Shown piece after piece: positions 1 through 11,174 of a stretch of 64,000 nucleotides of DNA. Under the pieces are notes generated by a model. It was not told the origin of the DNA. It saw only the letters and a program-made list of their open reading frames with translations, and made no database searches. This DNA is from Plasmodium brasilianum (Eukaryota; Apicomplexa; Aconoidasida; Haemosporida; Plasmodiidae). Made by a program: the position numbers and the translations under genes. The DNA is taken from assembly GCF_023973825.1 (NCBI RefSeq), contig NC_090121.1:1410001-1474000 (forward strand), given 5' to 3'. The number at the start of each line of letters is the position of its first letter. Within the stretch, counting starts at the first letter, position 1.

Positions 1-113
1 AACACTTTAATTATCAGGCCGACTGCAATGTGCACGCCCCACTCCTCTTCTTCTGCTGTACACAATTCCCTTAATGCATACTACTAAATCTTTCTTTTTG
101 TTTTTGTAAAAGA

Positions 114-3100
114 ATGAAAAATCTTAACATTATAAGTAGCAAAATAGTCGAAGAAAGAGTCAAGGAATACTGTAGAAAAATAGAGGAGAACAAATTAAAA
201 AGTGTAAAGGCTACAATACGAATAGACAAAAATAAGATTAATATTAACAACAGGAAGAAATTGTACCTAGAGAAACTAAGGAATGAAGAAATCGAAAGAA
301 ATAATAAGTAAATGTAGACTTATTTTGTTCAAAAGGAAAAGAAATGAATTGAATTGTCCATGCATGTTTATAACCCATCGCATGTCCATCAGTGCAGTAC
401 ATACATATATATACATACATACATACACATACATACATACACATACATACATACACATACATACATACACATACATACATACACATACATACATACACAT
501 ACATACACATACATACACATACATACATACACATACATATACATACATATACATACATATACATACATATACATACATATACATACATACATACATACCC
601 ATACATGCGTGCGTTTTGTTAAGTTTGTACTTATGTGCATTGTGCAACTTATATGTATCCATATGCAGCATGTTATGTTTGTGTTTTGTGTACTTCCTTG
701 ATACTGTTACCTGACGCATTCATGTGTTTGTTGCATATATTTTTCTACCTCATAGTATCCTGAAGAAGAAATTGGAGGGAATTAACAAAAGAGAAAAAAA
801 AGCATTAGAAATAATTAAGGATACAACTGTCCAAAAACTTAACACAAGAAAAAAAAATTTTTTGTTTGAAAATATAAAGAAAGCGAAAATTAAAAAAGAA
901 AAGAAAAAAATAAACAATGTTAATACCAATGCTTGTTTGATCGATAACGCACCCCTCAAAAATGTATGTTGTGTTGGAGGGTGTGTGTGGAGGAAGTATT
1001 TGTATATGTGTGCGTTTTTGTTCTCTTTGTACTTATTTTTGCACTCATTTTTGCACTCATTTTTGCACTCATTTTTGCTCTCATTTTTGCACTCATTTTT
1101 GCGCTCATTTTTGTACTCATATATGTACTCATTTTTTATCTTCTTTGTGTGTGTACGTTATAAAATGGGAAAAGGACGAGTAACAATGTTGTCCACACAG
1201 TGTGTTTGTGTATATTTATTTGCTTTACATGCACACATGGATTAACCGCAAAATGTACATAATTAATTTTGTATTGTTTTGTTAGCAAAAGAAAAAAGTT
1301 GTGTACAAAGGATATATTGACGACATCCAAAAGGGCTGTAAATTTTACACAGGTGAGGGGGGGGGAGGGGAAGTCAAAAGGAGGAAAAAAAAAGCAAACA
1401 AAAAGGAGAAAAAAAGAGAAAATGAAATGTAAAGCGGCTGTTATTGTAGTTTTAGTTATAGCTATGACTGCTACTGCTATGTTGGTAGTTTTACAGTTGG
1501 TCAGTTTATGCCGCTACATAATGTGGAGTATGCAATAGCTGTCTTACACAAATATATCATATGCGTCCTTTTCATGCACATGAACGCATTGCACATATAC
1601 ATTTACATGTGAATCCACACGTACATACAATGACTTTCCTTTTTACATTTTCCGCTTCACTATGAAGAGATAAAAACAGATGACGAGTTCAACTTAAGTG
1701 TTCTCACGTTAAACCTAAAAAATAAAAGAGTGAAAAGAATATCTTATAATAATGAAAACCATCATAAACTGTTAAACGTAAAAAATAAAAAATAAATAAA
1801 AATAGAATAATGCAGTAGTATAATAACACAATAATACAGTAATGCAGTAACATAGTAGTATAAAAATTAATGTTAAGATAAGTGTGCGATAGTGTTAGTA
1901 CAAACTTGTCGAGGAGTTTCCAGAGATTTCCATTTTTAAACAAAAAATAGGGTGTTACAGAGGAACGTACGTATGTATGCATAGGTAAATGTATGTATGC
2001 ATGGGTGTATCTATGTATGTATATGTGTATGCATGTGCGTACGTAAGTTTCCGCGTGGGATCCACGTCTTCATGATGCGCTAAACTGGTGAATCTCTGCA
2101 GGATCTAGGGAGTTACGAAGAAATAGCAAAAAGCATAACACTAAAGGAAGAGGAGTGTGTAGACAAAACGGAAAGAGCTAGTTTAAATAAAAAAAGAAAT
2201 GAATATAAGGCAAGTGATAGACCGATGAGAATTAAGCATAGAATTATGCTGGAAAATATTGAAAAAACATGCGATTTTTATATAAAAAAATATTTCATCG
2301 ATGATTTAGATAATACAAGTAACGATATAAACGAAACACCGAGTTATGAGCATGCTACTAATAATGATCCGAACACAAATGCTATTGCTACTGCTAGCAC
2401 AAATGCTATTGCTAGTGCTAACACAAATACTATTGCTAGTGCTAACACAAATACAAGTGTTAGAGCAAATACGAATAATGACGTAAATTATTTCAAGAAA
2501 AGAAAGAATTCCCTTCTTTTAATGAAAAACGAACTACTATATAAGTCAAAAATTAATGAAGCACAGGCACTATTAATTTTTAGAAAGATAAAAGAAAAGC
2601 TCAGGAGCAACCCCAACTTTATCAAGTCAAGTATGAACATCGGGCCTACCAGTGCCGACGGTGGGTCGCAGAGTACTCTTCGTTTGTACTTCTCTCGTCT
2701 AATTCTATCTGATATGTCCACTGCTCCAGCATCATCATTAGGAGTAGCAACACATACGCATACATCCATATGTACATATATATACATATACACATATATA
2801 CACATATATACACATATATACACATATACATATATGCGTATTCACCATCGTACTTCTACCTTTTCCAGGTAACCAAGTGAATCGTAGTGTCAATTCAAAA
2901 AATTTGCCTCGAATACAAAATCAGTCAAGCAAGTACAAAAAGGAAGAAACAAAAGTTCATGGTGTGTCGAAACTTGAAATCAATACAACAAATGATGAAA
3001 AAAAGGAATGCAAAAGGAAGGGAGATTTACAAAATGGTTTAAAAGATGAAATAAAAGATGAAATAAAAGATGAAATAAAAGATGAAATAAAAGATGAAAT

Positions 3101-4061
3101 GCAAGGTGAAGCACAAAGTGAAACACAAAATGAAATAAAAGACGAACTAAAAGACGAAATAAAAGACGAAATAACAGACGAAATAAAAGACGAAATAACA
3201 GACGAAATAAAAGACGAAATAACAGACGAAATAAAAGACGAAATAACAGACGAAATAAAAGACGAAATAACAGACGAAATAAAAGACGAAATAACAGACG
3301 AAATAAAAGACGAAATAAAAAACGAAATAAAAGACGAAATAACAGAGGGCATGCCAAGTGGCTCCACTCCAAGCAACAGAAGGGGAAGTATAAGTTCTGA
3401 ACAGAAGAAAAGAAAAGATAATCTTTCTAATGATTACTCCAATGTAATTAATGAAACGAATATTGAACTAAACAATGATAAGGATATAAATTCAAATAAA
3501 GCGGAGGAGGAAACACATTATTTAGGTCAATCTACAGCTGATGATGAAAATATAGAGTTGAGAGTGGAAAGAAAAAATGAACAAAATAACTACATAGTAG
3601 ACGAGAAGGTAGATGACAAAGACAAAGATGGAGTAGATACGGCAGTTCAAGATGATGAAGCGGATGATAAAGTAGATGATACGGTGCAAGATGATGAAGC
3701 GGATGATAAAGTAGATGATACGGTGCAAGGTGATGAAGCGGATGATAAAGTAGATGATACGGTAAAAAACGACGAAGAAAAAGATGAAGTAGACGATACA
3801 GTGCAAGAAGACGAAGCAGCTGATAAAGTGGATGACCCACTGCAGGAAGGTAACGCAAAAGATAGAGTAAATGATACAGTGCAAGATGAGAACGAGGATG
3901 ATAAAGCAGTTGCCACTATACAAAAGGGTAAAGCGAAAAATAAAATAGACGATATGGTACAAGATGACGAAGCTGGAGAAGGTGAAATAGAAGAACATTA
4001 CTTTGGTGATAACGACTTAGAGAAAAATATTCCTAATGAACATGTGTCAGATGCGAACTAA
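114..4061 (+). CDS. Conserved Plasmodium-type protein of unknown function, six exons, 5' end uncertain
   Basis: I do not recognise this protein. Exons at 114-307, 756-963, 1286-1352, 1668-1777, 2102-2630 and 2869-4061 join in phase at every junction with GT...AG borders, giving 766 residues from the ATG at 114. A pyrimidine-rich stretch ending in AG lies just before 113, so 114 may be the start of an internal exon and the true start may lie outside the window. The N-terminal half is Lys/Asn-rich and probably coiled coil. A stretch of Ala-Asn-Thr repeats lies near 2370-2480. The last exon carries two in-frame arrays: an acidic DEIK/DEIT array (3035-3350) and a 13-residue array around VDDTVQDDEADDK (3600-3980), so the C-terminal half is very acidic and likely disordered. 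No signal peptide or membrane segment is visible. The exon chain is well supported; the function is unknown. Confidence 0.75.
396..600. repeat. CATA/TACA microsatellite in intron 1
   Basis: Tandem tetranucleotide repeats (CATA with interspersed CACATA) fill the middle of the first intron (308-755) of the first gene. They create long spurious Thr/His/Tyr/Ile open frames on both strands. Confidence 0.9.
1030..1140. repeat. 12-bp minisatellite in intron 2
   Basis: About nine copies of a 12-bp unit, TTGCACTCATTT with single-base variants, lie inside intron 964-1285 of the first gene. Confidence 0.85.
3035..3350 (+). repeat. Coding minisatellite (DEIK/DEIT)
   Basis: In-frame repeats of 12 and 24 bp encode alternating DEIK and DEIT tetrapeptides. 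The downstream copies are nearly identical (GACGAAATAACA / GACGAAATAAAA), which points to recent expansion or homogenisation. Confidence 0.9.
3600..3980 (+). repeat. Coding 39-bp minisatellite (VDDTVQ-type)
   Basis: About nine diverging copies of a 13-residue unit containing VDDTVQ and DDEADDK. The first three are almost identical and later ones are degenerate, an age gradient along the array. Confidence 0.85.
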
Positions 4062-4663
4062 ACCTTGCAATGAAGGTGCTGTAAATATATGATCATGGAA
4101 ATGCATAAATATGAAAATATGTAAACACTTCTTTATTCAATTGCATTTTCTTGAATAAACAGTATCACAAAAAATAGTTAAATCAATTAGCACTAGTATT
4201 ACCACATAAGTTATCTACTCTTGTATAAAACATACGACATCATGTGTTGCCACTTCTAATGGTAGGATTAGCAGTTTCTTACTTAAAAAAAAATTATGGA
4301 ATTAAAAAAAGAAAAAATATACTGCTTTTCTTTTTACTCAAAAATTACAAACAAGGGTATTAAGCAGCCACATGCTATGAAAAACGATGATTGGAAAAAA
4401 AAAAAAAAAAAAAAGAGATCAGCAGGAATAATGCAACAAGAATAACTCAGAACAAACAAAACGGTGGCTTCGTGAAAGGCGGTCTAATAAATAGAGTGAG
4501 ATAAATGACAATAAACAAAGGTGTAAATTCCAAAAGAAGAAGATGTGTAACACACGTAGAATGAGCAATACGCTCAAAAAATGAAGAAATGGAAAAATTT
4601 GAAAAGTGTGGTACGCATTACATGCATTCAACACTTAATGCGCGTCTTCCCTGTTTCCCCTAA

Positions 4664-4696
<33 letters not shown>

Positions 4697-4709
4697 CATT
4701 ATTATTATC

Positions 4710-4771
<62 letters not shown>

Positions 4772-4784
4772 CATTATTATTATC

Positions 4785-4825
<41 letters not shown>

Positions 4826-4832
4826 CATTATC

Positions 4833-4871
<39 letters not shown>

Positions 4872-4947
4872 TTATTTATTTATGTACTTATTTATTTTAT
4901 TTTTTATTATTTTATATTTTTGACCTTTCCCCCCTCCACGCGGCTTA
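4062..4947. other. Convergent intergenic region with ATT/ATC array
   Basis: This lies between the first gene (+) and the Der-like gene (-). It holds poly-A tracts and, at about 4662-4875, a (TTA)n array mixed with TCA steps (ATTATC). No gene is visible; the poly-Ile and Met-Ile frames across it are repeat artefacts. Both neighbours must end their transcripts here. Confidence 0.8.
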
Positions 4948-7467
4948 TCATACGCGCTGATTTTTCCTAACATGTCTGTTTTCACATGTAGTCTTAAAAA
5001 CAAATTGAATGTTAACATATTTTAAATCAAATTCGTGCTTTAATTTTTTCTTAAAAAAGGATAAATAATTATTAGGTATCTGTTTATACAAATTGGTAAA
5101 GATAAGGAAAGTAACAGGGTTAGTCCTAATTTGTTTTATAAATTTAAAATGGCATTTCTTTTTATTCTTCCATGGAATTGGAAATAATTTTAAAAACTGT
5201 GTAAGAAATAAATTTAATGTACTAGTAGATATAGTACTATTATTCCTGTTATGTATGTGTACAACTTTATGTAATAACGATTGAATATGATAAGTGTTAT
5301 TTGTATTTATGAACATAACAGGAATATCATTAAAAGCAGCTTGGAATATTTTTAAAAATTCGCATTTCTTCTTTTCAAAATCTGTTATAATTAAATCTGC
5401 TTTGCTTATTAAAAAGAGTATATTTTTTTTTTCTTTCAATAAATAAAATATCATCTTCTTATCTTCTTTATGCAATTGTATGGAATTATTTTTTGCTTCT
5501 TTTATATATATACAAATACTACTTTTCCTTATGTTATTATATACTCTATTATTTTCATTATGATACATGTCTTCATTAATAAATTTGTGCTGCTTCTTTA
5601 AGCTACAACTATCTAATATTTGTATTTGTTTATCTTTATAATTTATACACATATCATTATTGATGTATTTCCTTCTTCCAAATAATGCATACACATCTTT
5701 TTCGTTTATTATATTTTCCTTTAAAATAGATTCGACTAGGGTCGTTTTTCCGCAGTTCTGTTCTCCTAAAACGCATATGTTTATTTCGTTATTTGGGGTG
5801 CTACTACGACTGCTCAGTCTCTTTCTTCCTTTGTCGCTGTTCATTTCGTTGTTTAGTTCAACAATGGGGGGAATGATCCCATTCCTGTTATCCGTATGGT
5901 CGTTCTTCGTACGATCCGCATTATCTGCATTATCCGCATTATCCGCATGGTCTTGTCTCATACGATCCGTATTATCTACATGACTGTGGTTCATATAACC
6001 CTCGTTTGCTCTGGGGGTTTCATTTCTGTGGTTACCGTTCCCCCTGCTTGCCTCGTCTTCATTTTGCTCAACACCTGCACCATTTTCACTATCAAATATG
6101 TACCTCTCACTCAAATTTATCAAATCATAGGGATTGGCATTTTCGTCTCTATTAATAATATTTTTCAAAATTTGAATCCTCTTGTTTTTTAATTTCCCGA
6201 TCATTTTTTTCCTTTCTTCGAATTTGTTACTTTGCATTTTTTTCAAAAAGTAGAAGTAATCGTTTGGTTCTTCATCATAAGCAGTACGATTGCCATCCTC
6301 CTTCTTCAAGTTGTTAAATGCGATACTGTCATCCGCTTGCCACATTTTTCCTGACTTGTTCATGCGATGCTCACCGTTTTCAATGTTATTTTTATGCACA
6401 TTTTCCTCCTCCTTGTTCTCAGTGGTCCATTCGTTAGCTTCTCGTTGTGATGATTGTGTAATCCTTCTTAGCGACTTTTTCAAAATGTGCTCACTGAAGT
6501 AACTGTTAAATAATGCATCGTTTAACTTTTCCTTCTTTTTTAAGTTTACAAATTTGTAGAAATAGTTTTTTGTTTCCTTGGTAAGGCTTGGTTGGAATAT
6601 ACGCAGACTTTCGTCTATCAAGTCGAGCATCTCTTCATCATCTTGATCCGCGTTTCTTTGAGGATTGCTTTCAGTGGCTCGTGTACTAGTTGCTTCATCC
6701 TGTTCAGCTGTTCTTCTAATGTAGTTTCCGCTTCTTTTGATGGCTCCGCTAATTTCTTTTATCCTGTGCCTTAGCATGAACAATAGATCCTCCTGCCGCT
6801 GCAGCTGCAGCTGCTGTTGCTGTTGCTGTTGCTGTTGCAATTGCCGCCCCTGCTGCTGCTGCTGCTCATCATGCGTAATGAAAGTACTTGGATAAAATAC
6901 TATATTTTTAAAAGATTCGAATATATCACATAGGTTGCGTAAAATATCGTTATGTGTGTAATCATTGTGTGCAATACCATTTGTTCTGCATGTGCCTTCC
7001 TTCCAGTGAGCATTATATACTACTGTAAGAATGTTTGCATGTTCTTTATATATATCATGAATAATATTGTAAGATATTATATCAATGATTCTTACGTCAA
7101 ATGGATTCAAACAAAATAAAAGTAAATCACTATTAATAATTGTGTTATAGTAATTCTTTACAATATTATTCTTTTCATATGTTATATTATACTCTTTTAA
7201 TTTCCATTGCTCCAATTTTGTTATCATCATTTCATTTAAACCAATCGTATCTATAAATACACATTTCTTTTTTTCAATTTTTACTACGTTTTCATTATAT
7301 TCAATGGAATAATTTGCTATATTACTTACAACTGATGATCTTTTATTATTAACATTTAGTTCATCCAAGATGTAGTTGTACAGAGACGACTTGCCGCTGT
7401 TTGCCGCACCCACAATGCTTACATTGTAACACAGGCTCCTTACCAATTTTTCAAAAATGCACTTCAT
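4948..7467 (-). CDS. DER: Der/EngA-type double-GTPase, probably organellar ribosome assembly factor
   Basis: An 839-residue single-exon protein with two GTPase domains and a C-terminal KH-like domain, the Der/EngA order. Domain 1 has a P-loop at about residues 20-27 (GAANSGKS) and a G3 motif, DTIG, near 73. Domain 2 has a P-loop near 564 (GEQNCGKT), a weakened G3 (LDSCS) and a G4 of SKAD near 688. The C-terminus (about 775-835: PIPWK, then TNPVTFLIF, then IQFVFK) matches the Der KH-like domain, which contacts rRNA. Bacterial Der is about 450-490 residues; the excess is a Gln-, Asn- and Asp-rich insert between the G domains (about 205-560, with NAD repeats). Der matures large ribosomal subunits in bacteria and plastids, so an apicoplast or mitochondrial role is inferred. 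Only about 17 residues precede the first G domain, so a targeting sequence could be on an unseen 5' exon. The canonical NKxD of domain 1 is not obvious. Confidence 0.85.
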   Translation of the reverse strand: MKCIFEKLVRSLCYNVSIVGAANSGKSSLYNYILDELNVNNKRSSVVSNIANYSIEYNENVVKIEKKKCVFIDTIGLNEMMITKLEQWKLKEYNITYEKNNIVKNYYNTIINSDLLLFCLNPFDVRIIDIISYNIIHDIYKEHANILTVVYNAHWKEGTCRTNGIAHNDYTHNDILRNLCDIFESFKNIVFYPSTFITHDEQQQQQGRQLQQQQQQQQQLQLQRQEDLLFMLRHRIKEISGAIKRSGNYIRRTAEQDEATSTRATESNPQRNADQDDEEMLDLIDESLRIFQPSLTKETKNYFYKFVNLKKKEKLNDALFNSYFSEHILKKSLRRITQSSQREANEWTTENKEEENVHKNNIENGEHRMNKSGKMWQADDSIAFNNLKKEDGNRTAYDEEPNDYFYFLKKMQSNKFEERKKMIGKLKNKRIQILKNIINRDENANPYDLINLSERYIFDSENGAGVEQNEDEASRGNGNHRNETPRANEGYMNHSHVDNTDRMRQDHADNADNADNADRTKNDHTDNRNGIIPPIVELNNEMNSDKGRKRLSSRSSTPNNEINICVLGEQNCGKTTLVESILKENIINEKDVYALFGRRKYINNDMCINYKDKQIQILDSCSLKKQHKFINEDMYHNENNRVYNNIRKSSICIYIKEAKNNSIQLHKEDKKMIFYLLKEKKNILFLISKADLIITDFEKKKCEFLKIFQAAFNDIPVMFINTNNTYHIQSLLHKVVHIHNRNNSTISTSTLNLFLTQFLKLFPIPWKNKKKCHFKFIKQIRTNPVTFLIFTNLYKQIPNNYLSFFKKKLKHEFDLKYVNIQFVFKTTCENRHVRKNQRV

Positions 7468-7929
7468 GCTCTAATTTTTAGAAAAGCAATATTTCGTAAG
7501 TCGATATTTCGTAGGGCATTCTTTCGTAAAGCTGTACTTAGTAAGGAGGTATTCCAAAGAGATACTTAGTAAAGCGCTATATCGTAGTACTAAATTCTTT
7601 GTGTGCTATGTCGTACGGTGCAGGATGGGGGAGCACATGCAATGATGGGAATTTTACTGCCAAAGGGGGAAGTATAATAATATTGCAAAAAAATAAAAAA
7701 AAAAAAAAAATTTCAAAAAAAGGAAGAAAAATGTTTGGCAAGGCGTTGAAAAAATATTACCACTGCACTGTCAAAAAATTGGCAGTGTATTGATGATGTA
7801 TTGACAATGTAATGCCGCTTTATTGCCGCTTTATTGCCGCTTTATTGCCGCTTTATTGCTGCTTTATTGCTGCTTTATTGCTGCTTTATTGCTGCTTTAT
7901 TGCCGCTTCATCGCGCTGTACTGCGCAAG
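7468..7929. other. Divergent promoter region with 11-bp minisatellite
   Basis: This is the shared upstream region of the Der-like gene (-) and the AAA-like gene (+). About nine copies of an 11-bp unit (TTTATTGCCGC, later TTTATTGCTGC) fill 7811-7912 and end just before the ATG at 7930. The array stays open in frame with the downstream gene but contains no ATG, so it is probably 5' UTR. Confidence 0.7.
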
Positions 7930-10020
7930 ATGAACCATGCAAAAGTTCAAACTCTAGGATGCGCGTTCCCTCGAGTGCCAATGGAACAGCAGAATAACAA
8001 AGAAGAGCATGCCTTTTTAGAAAATTTTTGCAGTCTCTTTATGCACGAAATTGAAGAGTTAAAGCTCCAATCTGACCAGTTGGTAATATATGAAGGAAAG
8101 AAAAGCAATGAACTGAAAAAAAATGGCTCTGCAGAGGGATATGACGATGGAGAGGGTGATAATGATAACCCGGTAGAGGTAAAAGATGAACAGGTTGAAG
8201 CGAAAAAAGGGCATTCTTCTTCTTCTTCTTCTTCTTCTGATGATGATGATGATGGTTATGGTGATGGAGAAAAGAAAAGTGAAAATTATAACTACTTCGA
8301 ACATGGCCGAGAATATAGGAAACTCCTTTTCCTGTTTAGCTGCATTGGCAAGGAGTTATTTATGGATGGACATTTAATGATGGAGGGAACAAAAAAAAAA
8401 AAAAAAAAAAAAAAATTTGTTGTTCAGAAAAATCATTTTGTTATAAAATACGAAAAGAACTTCTTTACCATTTCAAGTGAGAACAAACACATATATGCAG
8501 TTGTAGCAACACGAAATGACGACCTAGACGTAGTTGATGAATATTATTTAAATGTGTATTCTTTATATCAATACTGTAGGGAAAGATATGCCAATAGATT
8601 GAAGTACTACTATATACAGATAACCAACTCTTTGAATGATAATAATTTCATAACACGTAAAATAATTGTTTACAATTTGAGTGAGCAACTATGGAATTCT
8701 GAGTATACTAAAGAAGACATAAAGAAAAAGCTGATATGCGTAGAACACTCGAAATGTTTATGTTTTATTTTATCCTACAGTATATTAATAAAAGAGTACA
8801 AAATATTTGTAGCTGACCTTGTAAGGCGATTAAATAAAAAAAAGGGAAATAGTAGTAGTACTTTTTACATACTTGAAAAAAATGTTCGTACCATAAATAT
8901 GGGAGAAAAGAAAAAGAACCTAACCTCATTTGATGAAAGGGAAGCAAAGAAAAAAAATGCACACACATGTACAATCGATCATGAGGAAAATATATTAAAA
9001 AAGAAAAAGTTTGATATACCACGTAACAAAAAAGAAGCAATGTTTTATAGCAGAATTTCCTCCATTTTTAATTTATTAAAAGAACAAAATATACCTCTTT
9101 TAAAATTTTACAATTTAGAAAATTATACACGTATTTTTATATATAATTGTGAAAACATGAATAAGAATAATTTTGTTTTTTTCCTCAAAAAATTTGAGCA
9201 CTTTCGTATATATTTTATAAATCTCAACACACTATTTGGTCTATATTTTAGTGAGACAGAGCAAAATATTTTAAACGTTTTCAAGAAATGCACCAAAATT
9301 GTACAGCACAGTACCATTAATGTATGTCTTGTTATTGACGGCATTGACATAGTTGCTGGGGATCTAATACGAGAAAAGCAACTGAAGGATTATAATGAAA
9401 AAGGAAGCGGCAATGGAAGCGGCAATGGAAGCGGCAATGGAAGCGGCAATGGAAACGGCAATGGAAGTGGAAATGGAAGCGGCAATGGAAGTGGCAATGG
9501 TATTGGCAATGGTATTGGCAATGGTATTGGCGGCAGTAACGATAAGAGCAGACTGTTAGCTACACTACTGCTATGCCTTGACAGCATAGACAACAGCACT
9601 GTTAAAAAAATAAAAAGGATTGACTTAAAGCGTCTATTTCAAAGAGAAGAAATGCGTGTTAAAGGAATGGAAAAAAAGAAAATTAAAACAAATCATAAAA
9701 AAAAAATGGAAAATTTCTGTTTATCAGATGATAGTCCTTACGACAGCAGCACAGAAAATAACACAGATGAACATAATATTCACAAAAGAACATACGCAGA
9801 AAAATTTTTACCAAAAAAAAAAAAAGAAAATTTATCAGAACATGTAACATATGATATAAAAAAATTAGAAAAATTTTACAAAGAAAAATTTCAATTAACA
9901 AAAAAAAAAAAAAAAAAAAAAAATTTGAGTGTCATAGTTTTAAGTGATAAGGATATCAAACATTTTGACACTTCGTTAACCAGAGCTGGGAGATTTTTTC
10001 ATTTCATAAAATATTCATAA
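7930..10020 (+). CDS. Degenerate AAA+ ATPase-like protein
   Basis: A 696-residue single-exon protein starting at the first ATG after the minisatellite (an alternative Met is at 7981). The C-terminal region has the layout of a classical AAA module without its catalytic residues. A strand such as IFIYNCENMNKNNF (about 400-413) stands where Walker A (GPPGTGKT) should be. FSETEQNILNVFKKC matches the GESEKNIREIFKKA segment. CLVIDGID (about 465-472) stands for Walker B but has DGID in place of DEID. A LATLLLCLDSID stretch, then VIVLSD, then FDTSLTRAGRF (about 680-690) match the sensor-1 and arginine-finger (LRPGRFD) region. It stops right after this, so the C-terminal helical lid is missing. Inserts include a Ser/Asp run (about 95-115), Lys runs and a Gly-Ser/Asn-Gly array (9406-9534). 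Probably a non-catalytic AAA paralogue. No signal peptide is visible. Confidence 0.65.
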   Translation: MNHAKVQTLGCAFPRVPMEQQNNKEEHAFLENFCSLFMHEIEELKLQSDQLVIYEGKKSNELKKNGSAEGYDDGEGDNDNPVEVKDEQVEAKKGHSSSSSSSSDDDDDGYGDGEKKSENYNYFEHGREYRKLLFLFSCIGKELFMDGHLMMEGTKKKKKKKKFVVQKNHFVIKYEKNFFTISSENKHIYAVVATRNDDLDVVDEYYLNVYSLYQYCRERYANRLKYYYIQITNSLNDNNFITRKIIVYNLSEQLWNSEYTKEDIKKKLICVEHSKCLCFILSYSILIKEYKIFVADLVRRLNKKKGNSSSTFYILEKNVRTINMGEKKKNLTSFDEREAKKKNAHTCTIDHEENILKKKKFDIPRNKKEAMFYSRISSIFNLLKEQNIPLLKFYNLENYTRIFIYNCENMNKNNFVFFLKKFEHFRIYFINLNTLFGLYFSETEQNILNVFKKCTKIVQHSTINVCLVIDGIDIVAGDLIREKQLKDYNEKGSGNGSGNGSGNGSGNGNGNGSGNGSGNGSGNGIGNGIGNGIGGSNDKSRLLATLLLCLDSIDNSTVKKIKRIDLKRLFQREEMRVKGMEKKKIKTNHKKKMENFCLSDDSPYDSSTENNTDEHNIHKRTYAEKFLPKKKKENLSEHVTYDIKKLEKFYKEKFQLTKKKKKKKNLSVIVLSDKDIKHFDTSLTRAGRFFHFIKYS

Positions 10021-10562
10021 AGGTATGCACCTCGACAATTTTAATTTTATCCAAGTATATGTTCATCTATGTATTATTTGCACAGTACGCAACATTGTGG
10101 GTTATGATTTCCTATGCATGGGGCGCATACATACATACGTACGTACATGCAAACATACATTCGTATTTACTTGCATTTAAATAATACGAATATATTATTG
10201 CGCATTATTGTTACGCGTACACCATTATGAGTACATTATTAAGCATTATGATTAGCTTATATTATTAAGCATATTACTACTATTATACACTATTATTGCT
10301 CAATATTATTACGCATATATATAAATGTATTTACCTATTTATAGCATTATTTTATTTTTTTTTTTATTACAACAGTGTATACATTACAATTTTTGTCAGT
10401 ATTATTAGAGTTTTAATTATCCCTTTAACTTTTTAACTATTCAACTATTTACTGTTTATTTATTTATCTATTTATTCATTCATGTATTTATTTATATAAT
10501 CTATCCATCAACTATTTATTCGCCTTTTTAATCGTTCATTCGTAATTTCTTTTTTTTTACTC

Positions 10563-10593
<31 letters not shown>

Positions 10594-11174
10594 CCTTCTG
10601 CTAATAATTATACAGAGTTGCGCTCTTCAAGTTTTATGAGCCTTTTTCATTTAAAATTTCGAGCGCTAAAAAAAAGGAGGAAGTAAAAAAGGAATAAAAA
10701 AAATATAAAAATAAATAAACATGAACAAATTTAACAGAAAAAAGTAAAACTATTTTATAGATGGAAAAATAAAAGAGTTAGCGTTAAATTAGTGTTAATG
10801 CAATGTAAAATGATGGGGGGAAAAACAAAATGACGAAATGACTGTTACGTGTTCATTATGAGCATATACGTACACAAATATACATACATATATGTATTTA
10901 TGTATGTAAGTATGTACGTATGTATGTACATATTATATATGTATTATGTACGTATGTATGTATGTATTATGTACGTATGTATGTATGTAGTATGTACGTA
11001 TGTATTATGTACGTATGTATGAATGTAGTATGTATGTATGTAGTATGTACGTATATACACACTAATATACGTGTTCATTTTTGTATTAACCATCTGTTTT
11101 CCCGCAATGATTACTCAGAAAGTTTAATGTAATCCCCCTCACCTTTTCCATGTGTGCAATTATTTGTTTAGAAA
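10021..11174. other. Intergenic region, no gene seen
   Basis: AT-rich DNA between two + strand genes, with TATTT/ATTA-rich stretches, a long T tract near 10570-10595 and a TATGTACG-type array at about 10915-11055. It should contain the 3' UTR of the AAA-like gene and the promoter of the YGGT gene. Confidence 0.75.

Noticed and set aside
244..719. Several overlapping frames of 76-147 residues on both strands
   Set aside because: They run through the CATA/TACA microsatellite and translate to repeated Tyr-Ile-His-Thr or Cys-Met-Tyr-Val; repeat artefacts inside an intron.
4628..4970. Poly-Ile and Met-Ile frames
   Set aside because: Product of the ATT/ATC array; no non-repeat coding sequence.
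7834..7929. Possible N-terminal extension of the AAA-like protein
   Set aside because: In frame but has no ATG and consists of the 11-bp minisatellite; translation more likely starts at 7930 or 7981.
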